Assembly: GCA_963756975.1 (NCBI GenBank)
Contig: CAVWPS010000002.1
Span: 744,001-808,000 of the forward strand
Direction: 5' to 3'
From: CAVRQM01 sp963756975
Lineage (GTDB): Bacteria > Pseudomonadota > Alphaproteobacteria > Acetobacterales > Acetobacteraceae
Length of the DNA stretch: 64,000 nucleotides
In this document: positions 8,069 through 16,959 of the stretch, in pieces
Layout of the letters: each line of letters opens with the position of its first letter
How positions within the stretch are numbered: position 1 is the stretch's first letter
Translations under genes and position numbers: made by a program
The notes under the pieces: model-generated
The model's database searches: none
Told to the model about the DNA's origin: nothing
Seen by the model: the letters and a program-made list of their open reading frames with translations, nothing else

Positions 8069-9553
8069 GCGACTCGCCTGGCGCATGTCGCGGGTCATCT
8101 CGGCCGCGCTCTCGGTGCCGTGCAGGTGGGCCACACGGCCGGCGATGCGGAACAGGTCCGGCACCTCGTTCGGGTTGAACTGCACCAGCTCCCGTTTCAC
8201 GAACGGGATGCGGTGGTCGGTCAGCAACTGGTCCCAGAACACATGCTGCGGGTTGCGCGGCATCCCGGACCGCAGATCGTCGATCAGTTGCCCGATCCAG
8301 GTCAGCGTCTCGCTCGGCTCGCCGGCCGCCCAGTGGCCCGGGGCCGCGCGCGCCGCCGCCAGCGTGCCGTCCGCCCGCTCCAGATAAAGCCGGGCGAGCT
8401 CGTGATACGGGGCCAGCACACCGAGCCGCATCTCCCCGTCCTCGACCAACGCGCGGCTGAGGCCGATTTCGCCCTTCACCACCACCGCGTCCTTGTGGTT
8501 CGGGAAGTCGTATTGGCTGCGGAACCTGGTCACGGCCCGGCTCGCGAGCGCCCTGGCCGACAGCACCATGAACGACGATTGCAGGTGGTAGCCGCGCTCC
8601 CAGCTGTCGGTCAGCGACCAGACATCCCAATCCGGCCGGGTCGCCTCCGCCATCAGCCGGTCGAGCGGCGCGAACGGGCCGAAGAAGCTGTCGTTGCAGA
8701 GCACCAGGTGTTCCACCGAGCGCGCCCGGTCGCCCAGCAGATCGAGCGCGATCAGCCATGAGGTGAGGTCCCGGCCGTGGTCGCCGCGCCGGATCAGCCC
8801 CGCGACCGCGCCCGCCTTGCTCTCCGCCAGCCCCGCCTGCGCGTCGGGGGCGCTGTTGATCAGCACGACGTCGACGCGCTCGGCCGCGAACGCGCGGATC
8901 ATCGCCGTCTGGCTGGCCGAGAGGAACCGGCCGGTCTGATGGATGGCGAACAGCGCCACGCGGCGGCGCAACGCCGGCGCGCGGCGGCCGAACAGCCGCC
9001 CGAACGGTTCCGACGCGGCGCGCAACGCGGCGAGCGGCGGCGACGCGACATCGGCGGCTCCGGGTGCCAGCAACTCGGTCAGCTGCCGGTTCAGGAACGC
9101 CGTCATCGCGTCGACCGCCGGGCTCGCCGGCGCGTCGGTCAGGGCGTCGATGTAGCGCAGCAGCACGCCCGGCCCGGTCCCCTCCGGCAAGCGGCGGACG
9201 CCGACCGGGGCCGATCCGCCGGGCAGGTTGAGCCGCAGGCTGTCGAGTTGCGTGGCGTGCACGGCGAACGCGAACGAGCGGGCGAGATCGAACCGGTCGA
9301 CACCCGGCGTCGCGGTATGGACGAGGTAGTCGACCACGTCCTGACGGGAGATCGTGACCAGCGGCGCGTGCCGCGCGCCGTCGATGGCCAGCGCGAAATC
9401 GGGCTCGGTTTGCGGCGAGTACGCGCACCACCCGATCACGAACGCCCAGCCATCGGCGAGCTCGGTCAGATCGAGGTGGTGGCGCGGCTCGGCGGCCGGT
9501 ACGGCGATGATGGGCTTGGCGGGCCGACGGCGCGCCGCCGCGCCGGCGTTCAT
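8051..9553 (-). CDS. Rhamnan synthesis protein F (RgpF)-type glycan biosynthesis protein
   Basis: A 500-residue protein. The central part (about 195-400) matches RgpF-type glycosyltransferase-like proteins: VALFAIHQTGRF, HLVLCNDSFFGPFAPLDRLM, WDVWSLTDSWERGYHLQSSFMVLS and a long C-terminal helical part with FVKRELVQFNPN. RgpF proteins take part in export or side-chain synthesis of rhamnose-rich polysaccharides. The first ~110 residues form a separate beta-rich unit (GWAFVIGWCAYS, EPDFALAIDG, RSFAFAV) that resembles the GW domain of the radical SAM and Hint proteins near 53-56 kb. It is the last gene of the polysaccharide chain, with an ATGA overlap with the upstream epimerase. Confidence 0.75.
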   Translation of the reverse strand: MNAGAAARRRPAKPIIAVPAAEPRHHLDLTELADGWAFVIGWCAYSPQTEPDFALAIDGARHAPLVTISRQDVVDYLVHTATPGVDRFDLARSFAFAVHATQLDSLRLNLPGGSAPVGVRRLPEGTGPGVLLRYIDALTDAPASPAVDAMTAFLNRQLTELLAPGAADVASPPLAALRAASEPFGRLFGRRAPALRRRVALFAIHQTGRFLSASQTAMIRAFAAERVDVVLINSAPDAQAGLAESKAGAVAGLIRRGDHGRDLTSWLIALDLLGDRARSVEHLVLCNDSFFGPFAPLDRLMAEATRPDWDVWSLTDSWERGYHLQSSFMVLSARALASRAVTRFRSQYDFPNHKDAVVVKGEIGLSRALVEDGEMRLGVLAPYHELARLYLERADGTLAAARAAPGHWAAGEPSETLTWIGQLIDDLRSGMPRNPQHVFWDQLLTDHRIPFVKRELVQFNPNEVPDLFRIAGRVAHLHGTESAAEMTRDMRQASRRAPVW

Positions 9554-10596
9554 GCCGCGACGGCGCGCAGCCGATCATCGACGGTGCCGATCTCCATCAG
9601 CTTTTCCAGCACGCGCAGGCGGATCAACGCCGAGCCGCGGAAGCCCCGGTCCGAGAACCCGATCGCGCGCAGGCCCGCGACCAGGCCCGCGATCGATCCG
9701 CCGAGGTCGACCTGCGGCACGAAATCCGGCGCCAGCGCCGCGTAACGCGAGAAATCGACCTGATACGACCGCGTGTCCGGCACGGCGTCGGAGTTCATCT
9801 GGATCCGTGTGCCCGGGACCGCGGCGGCGACCGACTTCGCGAGGTCGCGAATCTGGATGTTGCGCCGGTCCGATCCGACGTTGAGCGCGATATGGCCGGG
9901 CAGCGTGCCGTGCCGGGTCACCGCCCACTGGATCGCGCGCGCCATGTCTCGCACGTCGATCAGCGGGCGCCACGGCGTGCCGTCCGACAGGATGGTGATT
10001 TCCGCCGACGACAGCGCGCAGGCGACGAAATCGTTCAGCACGAGGTCGAGCCGCAGCCGCGACGACCAGCCGCAAGCGGTGGCGAAGCGCAGGCAGATCG
10101 CGCGCATCCCGCCCCGGTCCATGTCCGCCAGCGATTGCTCGGTCGCGATCTTGGAGCGCGCGTAGGCCGTCTGCGGGTTGAGCGCGTCGCCCTCGCGGCG
10201 CGGCGGGCCGGCGGCCGCCCCGTAGACCGAGCACGACGAGGCGAACACGAACACGCCGACCCCGGCGTCGCGCGCGGCGGTGGCCAGCGTGACGCTGGCC
10301 GCGTGGTTGATGTCCTCGGTGACCGCCGCGAACCGGTTCCCCATCGGGTCGTTGCTGATCGCGGCCAGATGCACCACCGCATCGCAGCCGCGCAGCAGGT
10401 TGGCGGGAATGGCCCGCACGTCGCCGAAATGCTGCACGTCCAGCTGCGTTTCGGGCAGCGGGCCGCTCTGCGTCAGATCGCCGGAAAACCAGCCGGCGTC
10501 GAACCCGATCAGCTCCGCTCGCGGCATCGCCCGGCGCAGATGGCCGACCAGCACCGAACCGACGTAGCCAAGGTTGCCGGTGATCAGAACGCGCAT
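9550..10596 (-). CDS. NAD-dependent epimerase/dehydratase (extended SDR)
   Basis: A 348-residue sugar-nucleotide-modifying enzyme of the extended short-chain dehydrogenase family. Visible are the dinucleotide motif TGNLGYVG at residues 6-13, VVHLAAISNDP, the active-site serine region FASSCSVYG, and YARSK as the YxxxK catalytic pair, followed by CLRFATACGWSSRLRLD. The substrate cannot be read from sequence; the setting (rfbF, rfbC, glycosyltransferase) suggests a CDP- or dTDP-sugar. A 46-base gap separates it from rfbF upstream, and its stop overlaps the RgpF-type gene. Confidence 0.85.
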   Translation of the reverse strand: MRVLITGNLGYVGSVLVGHLRRAMPRAELIGFDAGWFSGDLTQSGPLPETQLDVQHFGDVRAIPANLLRGCDAVVHLAAISNDPMGNRFAAVTEDINHAASVTLATAARDAGVGVFVFASSCSVYGAAAGPPRREGDALNPQTAYARSKIATEQSLADMDRGGMRAICLRFATACGWSSRLRLDLVLNDFVACALSSAEITILSDGTPWRPLIDVRDMARAIQWAVTRHGTLPGHIALNVGSDRRNIQIRDLAKSVAAAVPGTRIQMNSDAVPDTRSYQVDFSRYAALAPDFVPQVDLGGSIAGLVAGLRAIGFSDRGFRGSALIRLRVLEKLMEIGTVDDRLRAVAA

Positions 10597-10642
10597 GCGA
10601 CCGCCCCCACCAAGATTACGGATCTCAACACGATCATGGCCC

Positions 10643-11414
10643 TCACCAAGATTTCCAGGGCGCTCGGCCAGTCGCCCACATGTCCTCGAGCGCGCGTTTG
10701 TCGCGCAGCGTGTCCATCGGCTGCCAAAAGCCCCGGTGGAAATACGCGGTCATCTGATCGTCCGCCGCGAGGCGCTCCATCGGTTCGCGTTCCCAGATCG
10801 TCTGGTCGCCGTCGATGTAATCGCCAACGCGCGGGGAGAGCACAAAGTACCCTCCGTTGATCCAGCCGCCGTCACCGCGCGGCTTTTCCTCGAAACCGAT
10901 CACCCGGTCGGCCGAATGGTGCAGTGCGCCGAATCGTCCGGGCGGCAGAACGGCGGTGACCGTCGCGAGGCGACCGTGGGCGCGGTGCGTCGCGATGACC
11001 GCCGTCACGTCGACGTCGCCGACGCCGTCACCGTAGGTGAGACAGAACTCCGCGATCGTCCGCGACATAGGGCAGAACGCGCTTGATGCGTCCGCCGACC
11101 TCGGTGCCGTCGCCGGTGTCGATCAGCGTGACCGTCCATGGCTCCGCATGGCGCTGGTGCACGGCCATGCTGTTGTCGCGCATGTCGAACGTGATGTCCG
11201 ACGTGTGCAGGAAGTAGTTCGCGAAATACTCCTTGATGACATAACCCCGATAACCGAGGCAGACGACGAAATCGGTGATCCCGTGACTGCTGTATATCTT
11301 CATGATGTGCCAAAGGATGGGCTTTCCACCGATCTCGATCATCGGCTTGGGCCGGACCGCCGTCTCCTCGGACAGCCGCGTGCCGAGACCGCCGGCGAGG
11401 ATCACGGCCTTCAC
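10643..11414 (-). pseudogene. rfbF: Glucose-1-phosphate cytidylyltransferase, frameshifted
   Basis: RfbF makes CDP-glucose from CTP and glucose-1-phosphate, the entry point to CDP-linked dideoxy or branched sugars. The N-terminal frame starts at GTG 11414 with KAVILAGGLGTRLSEET, RPKPMIEIGGKPILWHIMK, and runs to KRVLPYVAD. The C-terminal frame picks up at AEFCLTYGDGVGDVD and continues through GFEEKPRGDGGWINGGYFVL to DMWATGRAPWKSW, the family C terminus. Dropping one base near 11054 unites them into a protein of about 256 residues, the usual length. The GTG overlaps the stop of the glycosyltransferase (GTGA). Confidence 0.85.
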
Positions 11415-12736
11415 GCCGAGGCCAGCAGGTCGTCGGCGAGTTTGGTGACGCCGCGCCGCAGCCGGGCCCGGAAATCCTCGGCCGCGCGCCCGTTGGCGTA
11501 GTCGAGCACGCAGTCGCCCCACCCAGCATGGTCGCCGGCGGGACGGCGCGGCGTGGCCGCGATCGTTTCGAGCGCGCGGCCATAGGTGTTGCGGCTATCG
11601 AAGTCCTTGGCGAGCGCGCGCATCGCGCCGGACCGCTCGGCCACCACGCCCGGCTCACGCGCGATGGCATCGATCACGTCGCGGTAGCCGCGCACGTCGC
11701 CGGCCTCGACCACGAAGGCGTGCCGCCCGCCGGCCATGGCCGACAGCATGTCGCCGGTCGTGTTGATCACCGGCAGGCCGAAATACATGTAGTCGAGCGC
11801 CCGCAGCCGGTAGCTCTGCCAGTTCTCCAGCGTCGCCGTGTTGACGTTCAATCCGATATCGCTGGCGGCGGTGTAGGATTTCACCCGTCGCCCCGCGTCG
11901 GCCCAGTCGTTGAACGCGACGATCGTGTCGCCGAGCTGACCGGAAAAGCGGTGCAGCAGACGCTCGGTCTCGGCGACGTAGTCCGCGTGATCGTCGTTGG
12001 ACGGTTGCAGCAATCCCATGATGAACAGCTTCAGCCTCGCCATGTCGCCGGCGCGTGTTTCCACATGCTCGCCGAACGCGGCCAGGAAGGTGTTGAAATC
12101 CGTCCAGCGCCAGACCCCGCCCGAGTTGATGATCGCGGTGTCGTCCGCCTCCAGCCCCATCTCGGCGCGCACGCCGGGCCGGTCCGGGATGGTGCGCCGC
12201 TCCTCCTCCACGATGCCGAGCGGGGCGACGAGGATGCGGTCGCGCATCGGCCATTTGGCGAGCAGGTTGTAGACGACGGCCAGCACCTCGGCCATGCGTT
12301 CGTTCTGGGTCAGGATAAAGTCTATATTGTAACGGACCGCCGTTATCAGATCGAAGACGTATTGAGCCGAGAACCTCTCCGGGCTTTCGATCCAGTGGAT
12401 CGCGGCGTGTATCGCAACGATTTTGGGATGCGGGAAGATCGAGCGGATGTTGAGCGCCTCGGGGAACACGGCGACGACGATGTGCGGCTGCAACTCCGAG
12501 AACGGGACGGGTTCGCGATCCTGCTCCCAGGTCGGATAAATCTGGCGCACCCGCCAGTTGTCCCGCTTGCGCGCGTCGCCCTGCGCGGCCGTGAACAGCA
12601 CGACATCGCCGCGCCGCAGCGCCTCGTGCGCGAACTGGAACAGGTTGCGGTCGTGGCTGAAGGGCGCCACCGGCGGCTGTCCGGAGACGAGATGCGGCAG
12701 GGTGATCGCGTCGATCAGGACCAGCACGCGGCTCAC
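11411..12736 (-). CDS. Glycosyltransferase (GT-B type, polysaccharide cluster)
   Basis: A 441-residue protein with a two-domain GT-B layout. The N-terminal half begins RVLVLIDAITLP and includes HDRNLFQFAHEAL and PHPKIVAIHAAIHW. The C-terminal half has NSGGVWRWTDFNTFLAAF, a long linker, and the donor-site region SYRLRALDYMYFGLPVINT, where Tyr/Phe-Gly-Leu-Pro is typical of family 4-like enzymes. The sugar is unknown. The start is GTG 12736, overlapping the upstream methyltransferase stop. The C-terminal ~40 residues are helical. Confidence 0.8.
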   Translation of the reverse strand: MSRVLVLIDAITLPHLVSGQPPVAPFSHDRNLFQFAHEALRRGDVVLFTAAQGDARKRDNWRVRQIYPTWEQDREPVPFSELQPHIVVAVFPEALNIRSIFPHPKIVAIHAAIHWIESPERFSAQYVFDLITAVRYNIDFILTQNERMAEVLAVVYNLLAKWPMRDRILVAPLGIVEEERRTIPDRPGVRAEMGLEADDTAIINSGGVWRWTDFNTFLAAFGEHVETRAGDMARLKLFIMGLLQPSNDDHADYVAETERLLHRFSGQLGDTIVAFNDWADAGRRVKSYTAASDIGLNVNTATLENWQSYRLRALDYMYFGLPVINTTGDMLSAMAGGRHAFVVEAGDVRGYRDVIDAIAREPGVVAERSGAMRALAKDFDSRNTYGRALETIAATPRRPAGDHAGWGDCVLDYANGRAAEDFRARLRRGVTKLADDLLASA

Positions 12737-14166
12737 GATTTGTCGCCTCGCTTTTTCCGCGTCGACGGAGCGCGGCCGCTCACCACCGGCTTGATCTGCT
12801 GGGCGGCACGCGCGACCCAGTTGGCGGTGGGCGGCGGCAGCGGAAAATCCGTGCGTCCGGCCGCGATGTCCTCGAACCCGGCCTTGGCGCTCGCGTCGCC
12901 CGCGGCGACCCCGGCGAAGGCCGCATGGAACCGCGCGGCCCACACCCGGTCGAGTTCGGGGAGCATCCTGTCCGGGGCGGCGAGATACGCGGCGCGCGAC
13001 AGGGCGGCGGCGGCGAGGAAGCCCGCGCGTGCCCGGCGGGGATCGCCATCGCCGTTGAGCGCCAGCATCGCGGCGTGATAGGCGGCCGAGGCGGCCCCGA
13101 ACGGAATATGGGCGAACATCGAATCGAGGCTGCCGTCCGAGCGTTGCAGCGCGGAAAGGGTGTTCACGCCGTCCAGCACCGGCGCGAGCGCCGCGGCCAC
13201 GTCGCGCGCGCGCGGCCAGTTCCCGGCATTGACCGCCCGCTCGAGTGCCCGAACGGCGAGGCCCGAATGACAGCCGGTCGCCTGATCGCCGGCGACGCGC
13301 GCCGGTGTCCAATCGTCGAGATAGCCGGCGAGCAGCGCGTCGCCGTCGGTCGCCTCGACGCTGGTGCGGCGGGCCGTCAGCCGCCCGGCGATGGCGACGA
13401 TGTCGTGGTCGCCGAACCCGGTCCGCGACAACAGCCGCGCCAGACCGGCTTCGGTCGGCAGCAGCATTGCCCGGCCGGGTCCGGCGACCCTCTCGACCGT
13501 GCCGGGGTCGCGGGATTCATACAGTTGGGCCACGTCGGGCTCATCGACGAGCAGCGCGCCGCCCTCGGCCAGCCGGCCCGCCAGCTCGACCGCGAGCGCA
13601 TACGGATCGCCGGCCCGGCCGATCATCCCGTCCGAGTACAGCGCGTCGAACCGGCCGGGGCCGACCGGATCGGGCGTCGGCCGGTGGCTGACGGTCCAGC
13701 TCAGCGCGGCCCGCCCGGCGGCCGCGACCGGATCGGGGTCGAAGCCGAACGCGACCCAGCCGGCGGCGCGCGCCATCGCGACGGCGAACCCGAAGCCGCA
13801 GCCCGCGACAAGGAGAGCGCCCGGGTCGTCGCCGCCCAGGATCGGCGCGAGCGATCGTGCGATGGCGGGGAAGTCGGCCGCGTATTCGACATGATGCCGA
13901 AACGCCATCGGTTGGGGCTCGGCGGCGGCCGGCGGCGGCGTGTCGTAGCGATGGCTGCCGCACGCGGGACAGGCGAACAGCAGCCGGACCCGGCCGTCGG
14001 CCAGCGTGGCCCGCAGCACGCCCTGCTGCGTCGCTTCCTCACCGCACGCGAAACATTCCATAACGCGCAGCAGCGGCTTGGCGTAACCGAGCCACTCGAT
14101 GCCCGGAATTCGCGGACGAAACACCCGCTCGACCGCCCATCGCTGGACGAGCGGGATCGCGATCAC
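12733..14166 (-). CDS. SAM-dependent methyltransferase with N-terminal zinc ribbon
   Basis: A 477-residue protein. Cys38/Cys41 and Cys66/Cys69 (CFACG and CPACG) form a four-Cys zinc ribbon, followed by a class I methyltransferase domain with motif I LLVAGCGFGFAVAMA and the acidic FGFDPD. The C-terminal ~200 residues are helical and unassigned. This combination is common in sugar C- or O-methyltransferases of surface polysaccharide clusters, which fits the neighbours. The start is GTG 14166 inside a GTGA overlap with the epimerase upstream; the stop overlaps the glycosyltransferase start. Confidence 0.75.
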   Translation of the reverse strand: MIAIPLVQRWAVERVFRPRIPGIEWLGYAKPLLRVMECFACGEEATQQGVLRATLADGRVRLLFACPACGSHRYDTPPPAAAEPQPMAFRHHVEYAADFPAIARSLAPILGGDDPGALLVAGCGFGFAVAMARAAGWVAFGFDPDPVAAAGRAALSWTVSHRPTPDPVGPGRFDALYSDGMIGRAGDPYALAVELAGRLAEGGALLVDEPDVAQLYESRDPGTVERVAGPGRAMLLPTEAGLARLLSRTGFGDHDIVAIAGRLTARRTSVEATDGDALLAGYLDDWTPARVAGDQATGCHSGLAVRALERAVNAGNWPRARDVAAALAPVLDGVNTLSALQRSDGSLDSMFAHIPFGAASAAYHAAMLALNGDGDPRRARAGFLAAAALSRAAYLAAPDRMLPELDRVWAARFHAAFAGVAAGDASAKAGFEDIAAGRTDFPLPPPTANWVARAAQQIKPVVSGRAPSTRKKRGDKS

Positions 14167-15074
14167 GCCACCGCGGCCCCGAGCGCCTCGCGCAAGCCAT
14201 CCATCAGCGCGACCCGCGGCGTCCAACCCGGCAAGCGCGGCAAGTGGGTGGACGGGATCATCACCTCGCGAGGCCGGTACGGCCGGCCGCCCCACTCGAT
14301 CGGCACCGGGCGTCCGATCGCATCGCCGACCATCCGCGCGAGGTCGCGCAAACTCAGCCGCGTGTCGCCCACCGCGAAAACCTCGTGCCCCCGCACGCTC
14401 CGGTCCAGCAGACGCCGGCTGCCCGTGGCGAACGCGCGGGCCGCATCGTCGATGTGCACCAGATCGATCACCTGCTCGCCCGGCGACATCTTGAGCATCG
14501 TCCCGCCGCGCGCCGCCTCGGCCAGCTGGTCGACGACTTTGCGACGCGTGTCGCCCGGACCGTACGTGTCGAACAGACGCAGGGTCACCGCGCATACGCC
14601 GTCCACCGTGTAGGCGACCAGCATGTCTTCGAACGCTTGCTTGGTCGCGGCATAGACGTTGAACGGTGTGAAGGGCGGTTCGGATGCGGTCTGCCAGCTC
14701 GTTCCGGCATTTAATATATATCGCACGCCGCGCTCATGGGCGGCGGCGAGAAGTAGGGTCGGCATCGTAACGTTTGCGTGCAGCATGGCCGCCACCTGCG
14801 CCGGCGTTTCGCGGCCCCGGCTCTGGGCGGCGAGATGGACGATCACATCCGGCCTGGAGGAGTCGAGCGCCGTGCCGAGTTGGTCCAGCAGGTCTCCCGG
14901 GCCTAACCGCTCGACGGCGACCCGGCCGGCGATCCCGAGGCTCGACAGCCCGGCCAAGCCAGAGGTTTCCCGGCACAGCAGGGAAACCGACCAGCCCTCG
15001 TTCAGCAGCTCGCGGGCGACCCGGCCGCCCAGATAGCCGGTGCCGCCGGTCAGCAGCGCGCGCGGGGCGGTCAA
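14163..15074 (-). CDS. NAD-dependent epimerase/dehydratase (extended SDR)
   Basis: A 303-residue extended SDR with dinucleotide motif LLTGGTGYLGGRVA, VIVHLAAQSRG, NAGTSW in the place of the usual Ser-rich strand, and VYAATKQAFE giving the YxxxK pair. LRLFDTYGPGDTR and VDLVHIDDAARAF-type strands follow. It is probably a nucleotide-sugar reductase or epimerase of the CDP-sugar branch, as it lies between rfbC and a sugar methyltransferase. The start is TTG 15074 in a TTGA overlap with rfbC; the coding frame has no closer ATG. Confidence 0.8.
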   Translation of the reverse strand: MTAPRALLTGGTGYLGGRVARELLNEGWSVSLLCRETSGLAGLSSLGIAGRVAVERLGPGDLLDQLGTALDSSRPDVIVHLAAQSRGRETPAQVAAMLHANVTMPTLLLAAAHERGVRYILNAGTSWQTASEPPFTPFNVYAATKQAFEDMLVAYTVDGVCAVTLRLFDTYGPGDTRRKVVDQLAEAARGGTMLKMSPGEQVIDLVHIDDAARAFATGSRRLLDRSVRGHEVFAVGDTRLSLRDLARMVGDAIGRPVPIEWGGRPYRPREVMIPSTHLPRLPGWTPRVALMDGLREALGAAVA

Positions 15075-15652
15075 ATGCCGGCGCCCAAAACCTCGGTCGG
15101 CTGGTCGGCGGTGGCGGACCGGCCGAGCGCGGGCCATGCGGCATCCTTGGCGGACAGCACGCGCGGGGGATGCGGCCAGGCGATGGCGAACGCCGGATCG
15201 TCCCACCGGTAGCCGCGCTCGCGGACCGGATCGTAGTAGGCGGAAGCGAGATAGATGACCTCGGTGTCTTCGGTCAGCGTCAGGAAGCCGTGCGCGAAGC
15301 CTTCCGGGACATACAGCATCTGGCGGTTGGCGGCCGTCAGCTCCCGCCCGACCCATTGCGCGTAGGTGGCCGAGCCCGCGCGGAGGTCGACCGCGACGTC
15401 GAACAGCGCGCCGCGCACGCAGCGCACGATCTTGGCCTCGGCCGATGGGGCGAGTTGGAGGTGCAGGCCCCGCAGCGTGTGCCGGTGCGCGGAGTAGGAG
15501 TTGTTCACGTTGACGTAGCCGGGCACCAGCCCCGCCTCGGCGAAGACCCGGCTGTCGAACATCCGGGCGAAGAAGCCGCGATCGTCGCCGTGCTGGACCG
15601 GGGTGATGAGCTTCACCGCATCGATCTCGGTCGAACGGATGTCCAGGCTCAA
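15071..15652 (-). CDS. rfbC: dTDP-4-dehydrorhamnose 3,5-epimerase family protein
   Basis: A 193-residue RmlC-type cupin. Landmarks are HGDDRGFFARMF, NVNNSYSAHRHTLRGLHLQ (with the catalytic His in RGLHLQ), DVAVDLRAGSATYAQWVG and LYVPEGFAHGFLTL. The family isomerises a dTDP-4-keto-6-deoxy sugar on the route to dTDP-rhamnose. No rfbA, rfbB or rfbD is in the window, and the nearby rfbF makes CDP-glucose, so the true substrate may be another 4-keto sugar. The start is TTG 15652, overlapping the hemY stop (TTGA), which physically ties this cluster to the haem operon. Confidence 0.88.
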   Translation of the reverse strand: MSLDIRSTEIDAVKLITPVQHGDDRGFFARMFDSRVFAEAGLVPGYVNVNNSYSAHRHTLRGLHLQLAPSAEAKIVRCVRGALFDVAVDLRAGSATYAQWVGRELTAANRQMLYVPEGFAHGFLTLTEDTEVIYLASAYYDPVRERGYRWDDPAFAIAWPHPPRVLSAKDAAWPALGRSATADQPTEVLGAGI

Positions 15653-16959
15653 GCCGCGCCGGTTCCCACCAGACCGGATGAGGATAGCAGCGTCATCGGC
15701 CGGCCGAGCGCGCGATCGGCGCCCCAGCGGACGCGGCCGGTGGTGGCGCAATGCGGACAGGTCGCGCGCCACGCCGGCAGGATCGTGCCGCATTGTTCGC
15801 AATGCCAGTCCGGATCGGCCCCGCTCTCGGCGGCGCGGCGGAGCGCGTCGCGTTGCGCGAGGCGGCCGATTTCGGTGTCGCCCCGCTCGCTCGCTTCGAG
15901 TTCGGCCAGCAGCAGCCAGTACCGGCGCTGGTCGCCGGCCCGGTCGCGGACGAGGTCGAGCTGCTTGCGGGCCGCGGCGAGCTGGTCCGCGTCGAGCGAC
16001 AGGCGCGCGAGCAGCAAATGGGTCTCGACGTGATCGACGGCCCCGGTGACGAGGCGGGCGGCGCGGCGCAGGCGCGATTGCGGGTCGGTGTCGGGTTCGA
16101 GCGCCAGCGCCGCGATGTCCGGCATCGGCGTGCGTCCCCACGCGTCGCGCAACACGTCCTGCGCGCGGGGGTCGCGGCCGGACGCGCGCAGCCGCCGCGC
16201 GTATTCCATCGCCGCCGGGGCGAAGTCGGGGTGGTCCTTGTAGGCGGCTTTCGCGTACCGCATTCCCTCGTCGGGATCTGTCGCGGCTTCGGCGGCGGCG
16301 ACGGCGTAGGTCGCGCGCGGCGCTTCGGGGCCGGCCAGCGCCTGCGCCTGCCGCCAGTCGCCGGCGTGGACGGCGAGCGCCGCACGCTCCTCGCGCAGCC
16401 AGTTGCCGCCCGGGTGGATCGTCTCGGCGCGGCGCGCCACCTCGGCCGCCGCGTCCCAATCGCCGCGATTCATCGCTTGGCGGAATAGGCCGCGCAGACC
16501 GAGCAGGCCGGAATCCTCGCGCTCGGACAACGTCTTGTACAGGTCGGCCGCCGCGCGATCGTCGCCCGACATGCGCTCCGCTTCGGCGGCCAGCAGCAAG
16601 GTCTGCGGCGTGTCGCCGAGGCTCGCACGGGCCCGGCGCGCCTCACGGCGGGCGTCGCCCTGCTCGCCGGCGGCCAGGGCGACCAGGGTTTTGGTGACCG
16701 ACGCGTCGCCGCGCGCGCGCTGACGGCGGGCGCTCCAGCGGTCGACCCGCGCGCCGGTGCGGATCAGCCAGCCGACCAGCGAGACGATCAGGACGAGGAT
16801 CACCAGCAGCAGCGCCAGCGCCACCAGCCAGAGCGAGGTCGGCGCGGTGATCGTGGTGCCGAACAGGGTCACGGGGGTCGTGCCGTGCAGCCCGGCGAGC
16901 CACCAGCCGAGGGCCAGCACGATCGCCGCGATGGCGAGGACCCAGATGACGAGCCGCAT
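15649..16959 (-). CDS. hemY: HemY-type TPR membrane protein with C-terminal zinc ribbon
   Basis: A 436-residue protein of the HemY N-domain family (the TPR protein of the hemCDXY operon, not protoporphyrinogen oxidase). Two membrane spans lie at about residues 5-25 and 42-67, followed by TPR-like helices (TLLLAAEAERMSGDDRAAADLYKTL, GRDPRAQDVLRDAWG). Unusually it ends with WHCEQCG ... CPHCATTGRVRW, a Cys-x2-Cys/Cys-x2-Cys ribbon resembling the rubredoxin domain of LapB. Its exact job in haem synthesis is not settled even in E. coli. The ATG shares one base with the COG4223 stop. Confidence 0.8.
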   Translation of the reverse strand: MRLVIWVLAIAAIVLALGWWLAGLHGTTPVTLFGTTITAPTSLWLVALALLLVILVLIVSLVGWLIRTGARVDRWSARRQRARGDASVTKTLVALAAGEQGDARREARRARASLGDTPQTLLLAAEAERMSGDDRAAADLYKTLSEREDSGLLGLRGLFRQAMNRGDWDAAAEVARRAETIHPGGNWLREERAALAVHAGDWRQAQALAGPEAPRATYAVAAAEAATDPDEGMRYAKAAYKDHPDFAPAAMEYARRLRASGRDPRAQDVLRDAWGRTPMPDIAALALEPDTDPQSRLRRAARLVTGAVDHVETHLLLARLSLDADQLAAARKQLDLVRDRAGDQRRYWLLLAELEASERGDTEIGRLAQRDALRRAAESGADPDWHCEQCGTILPAWRATCPHCATTGRVRWGADRALGRPMTLLSSSGLVGTGAA

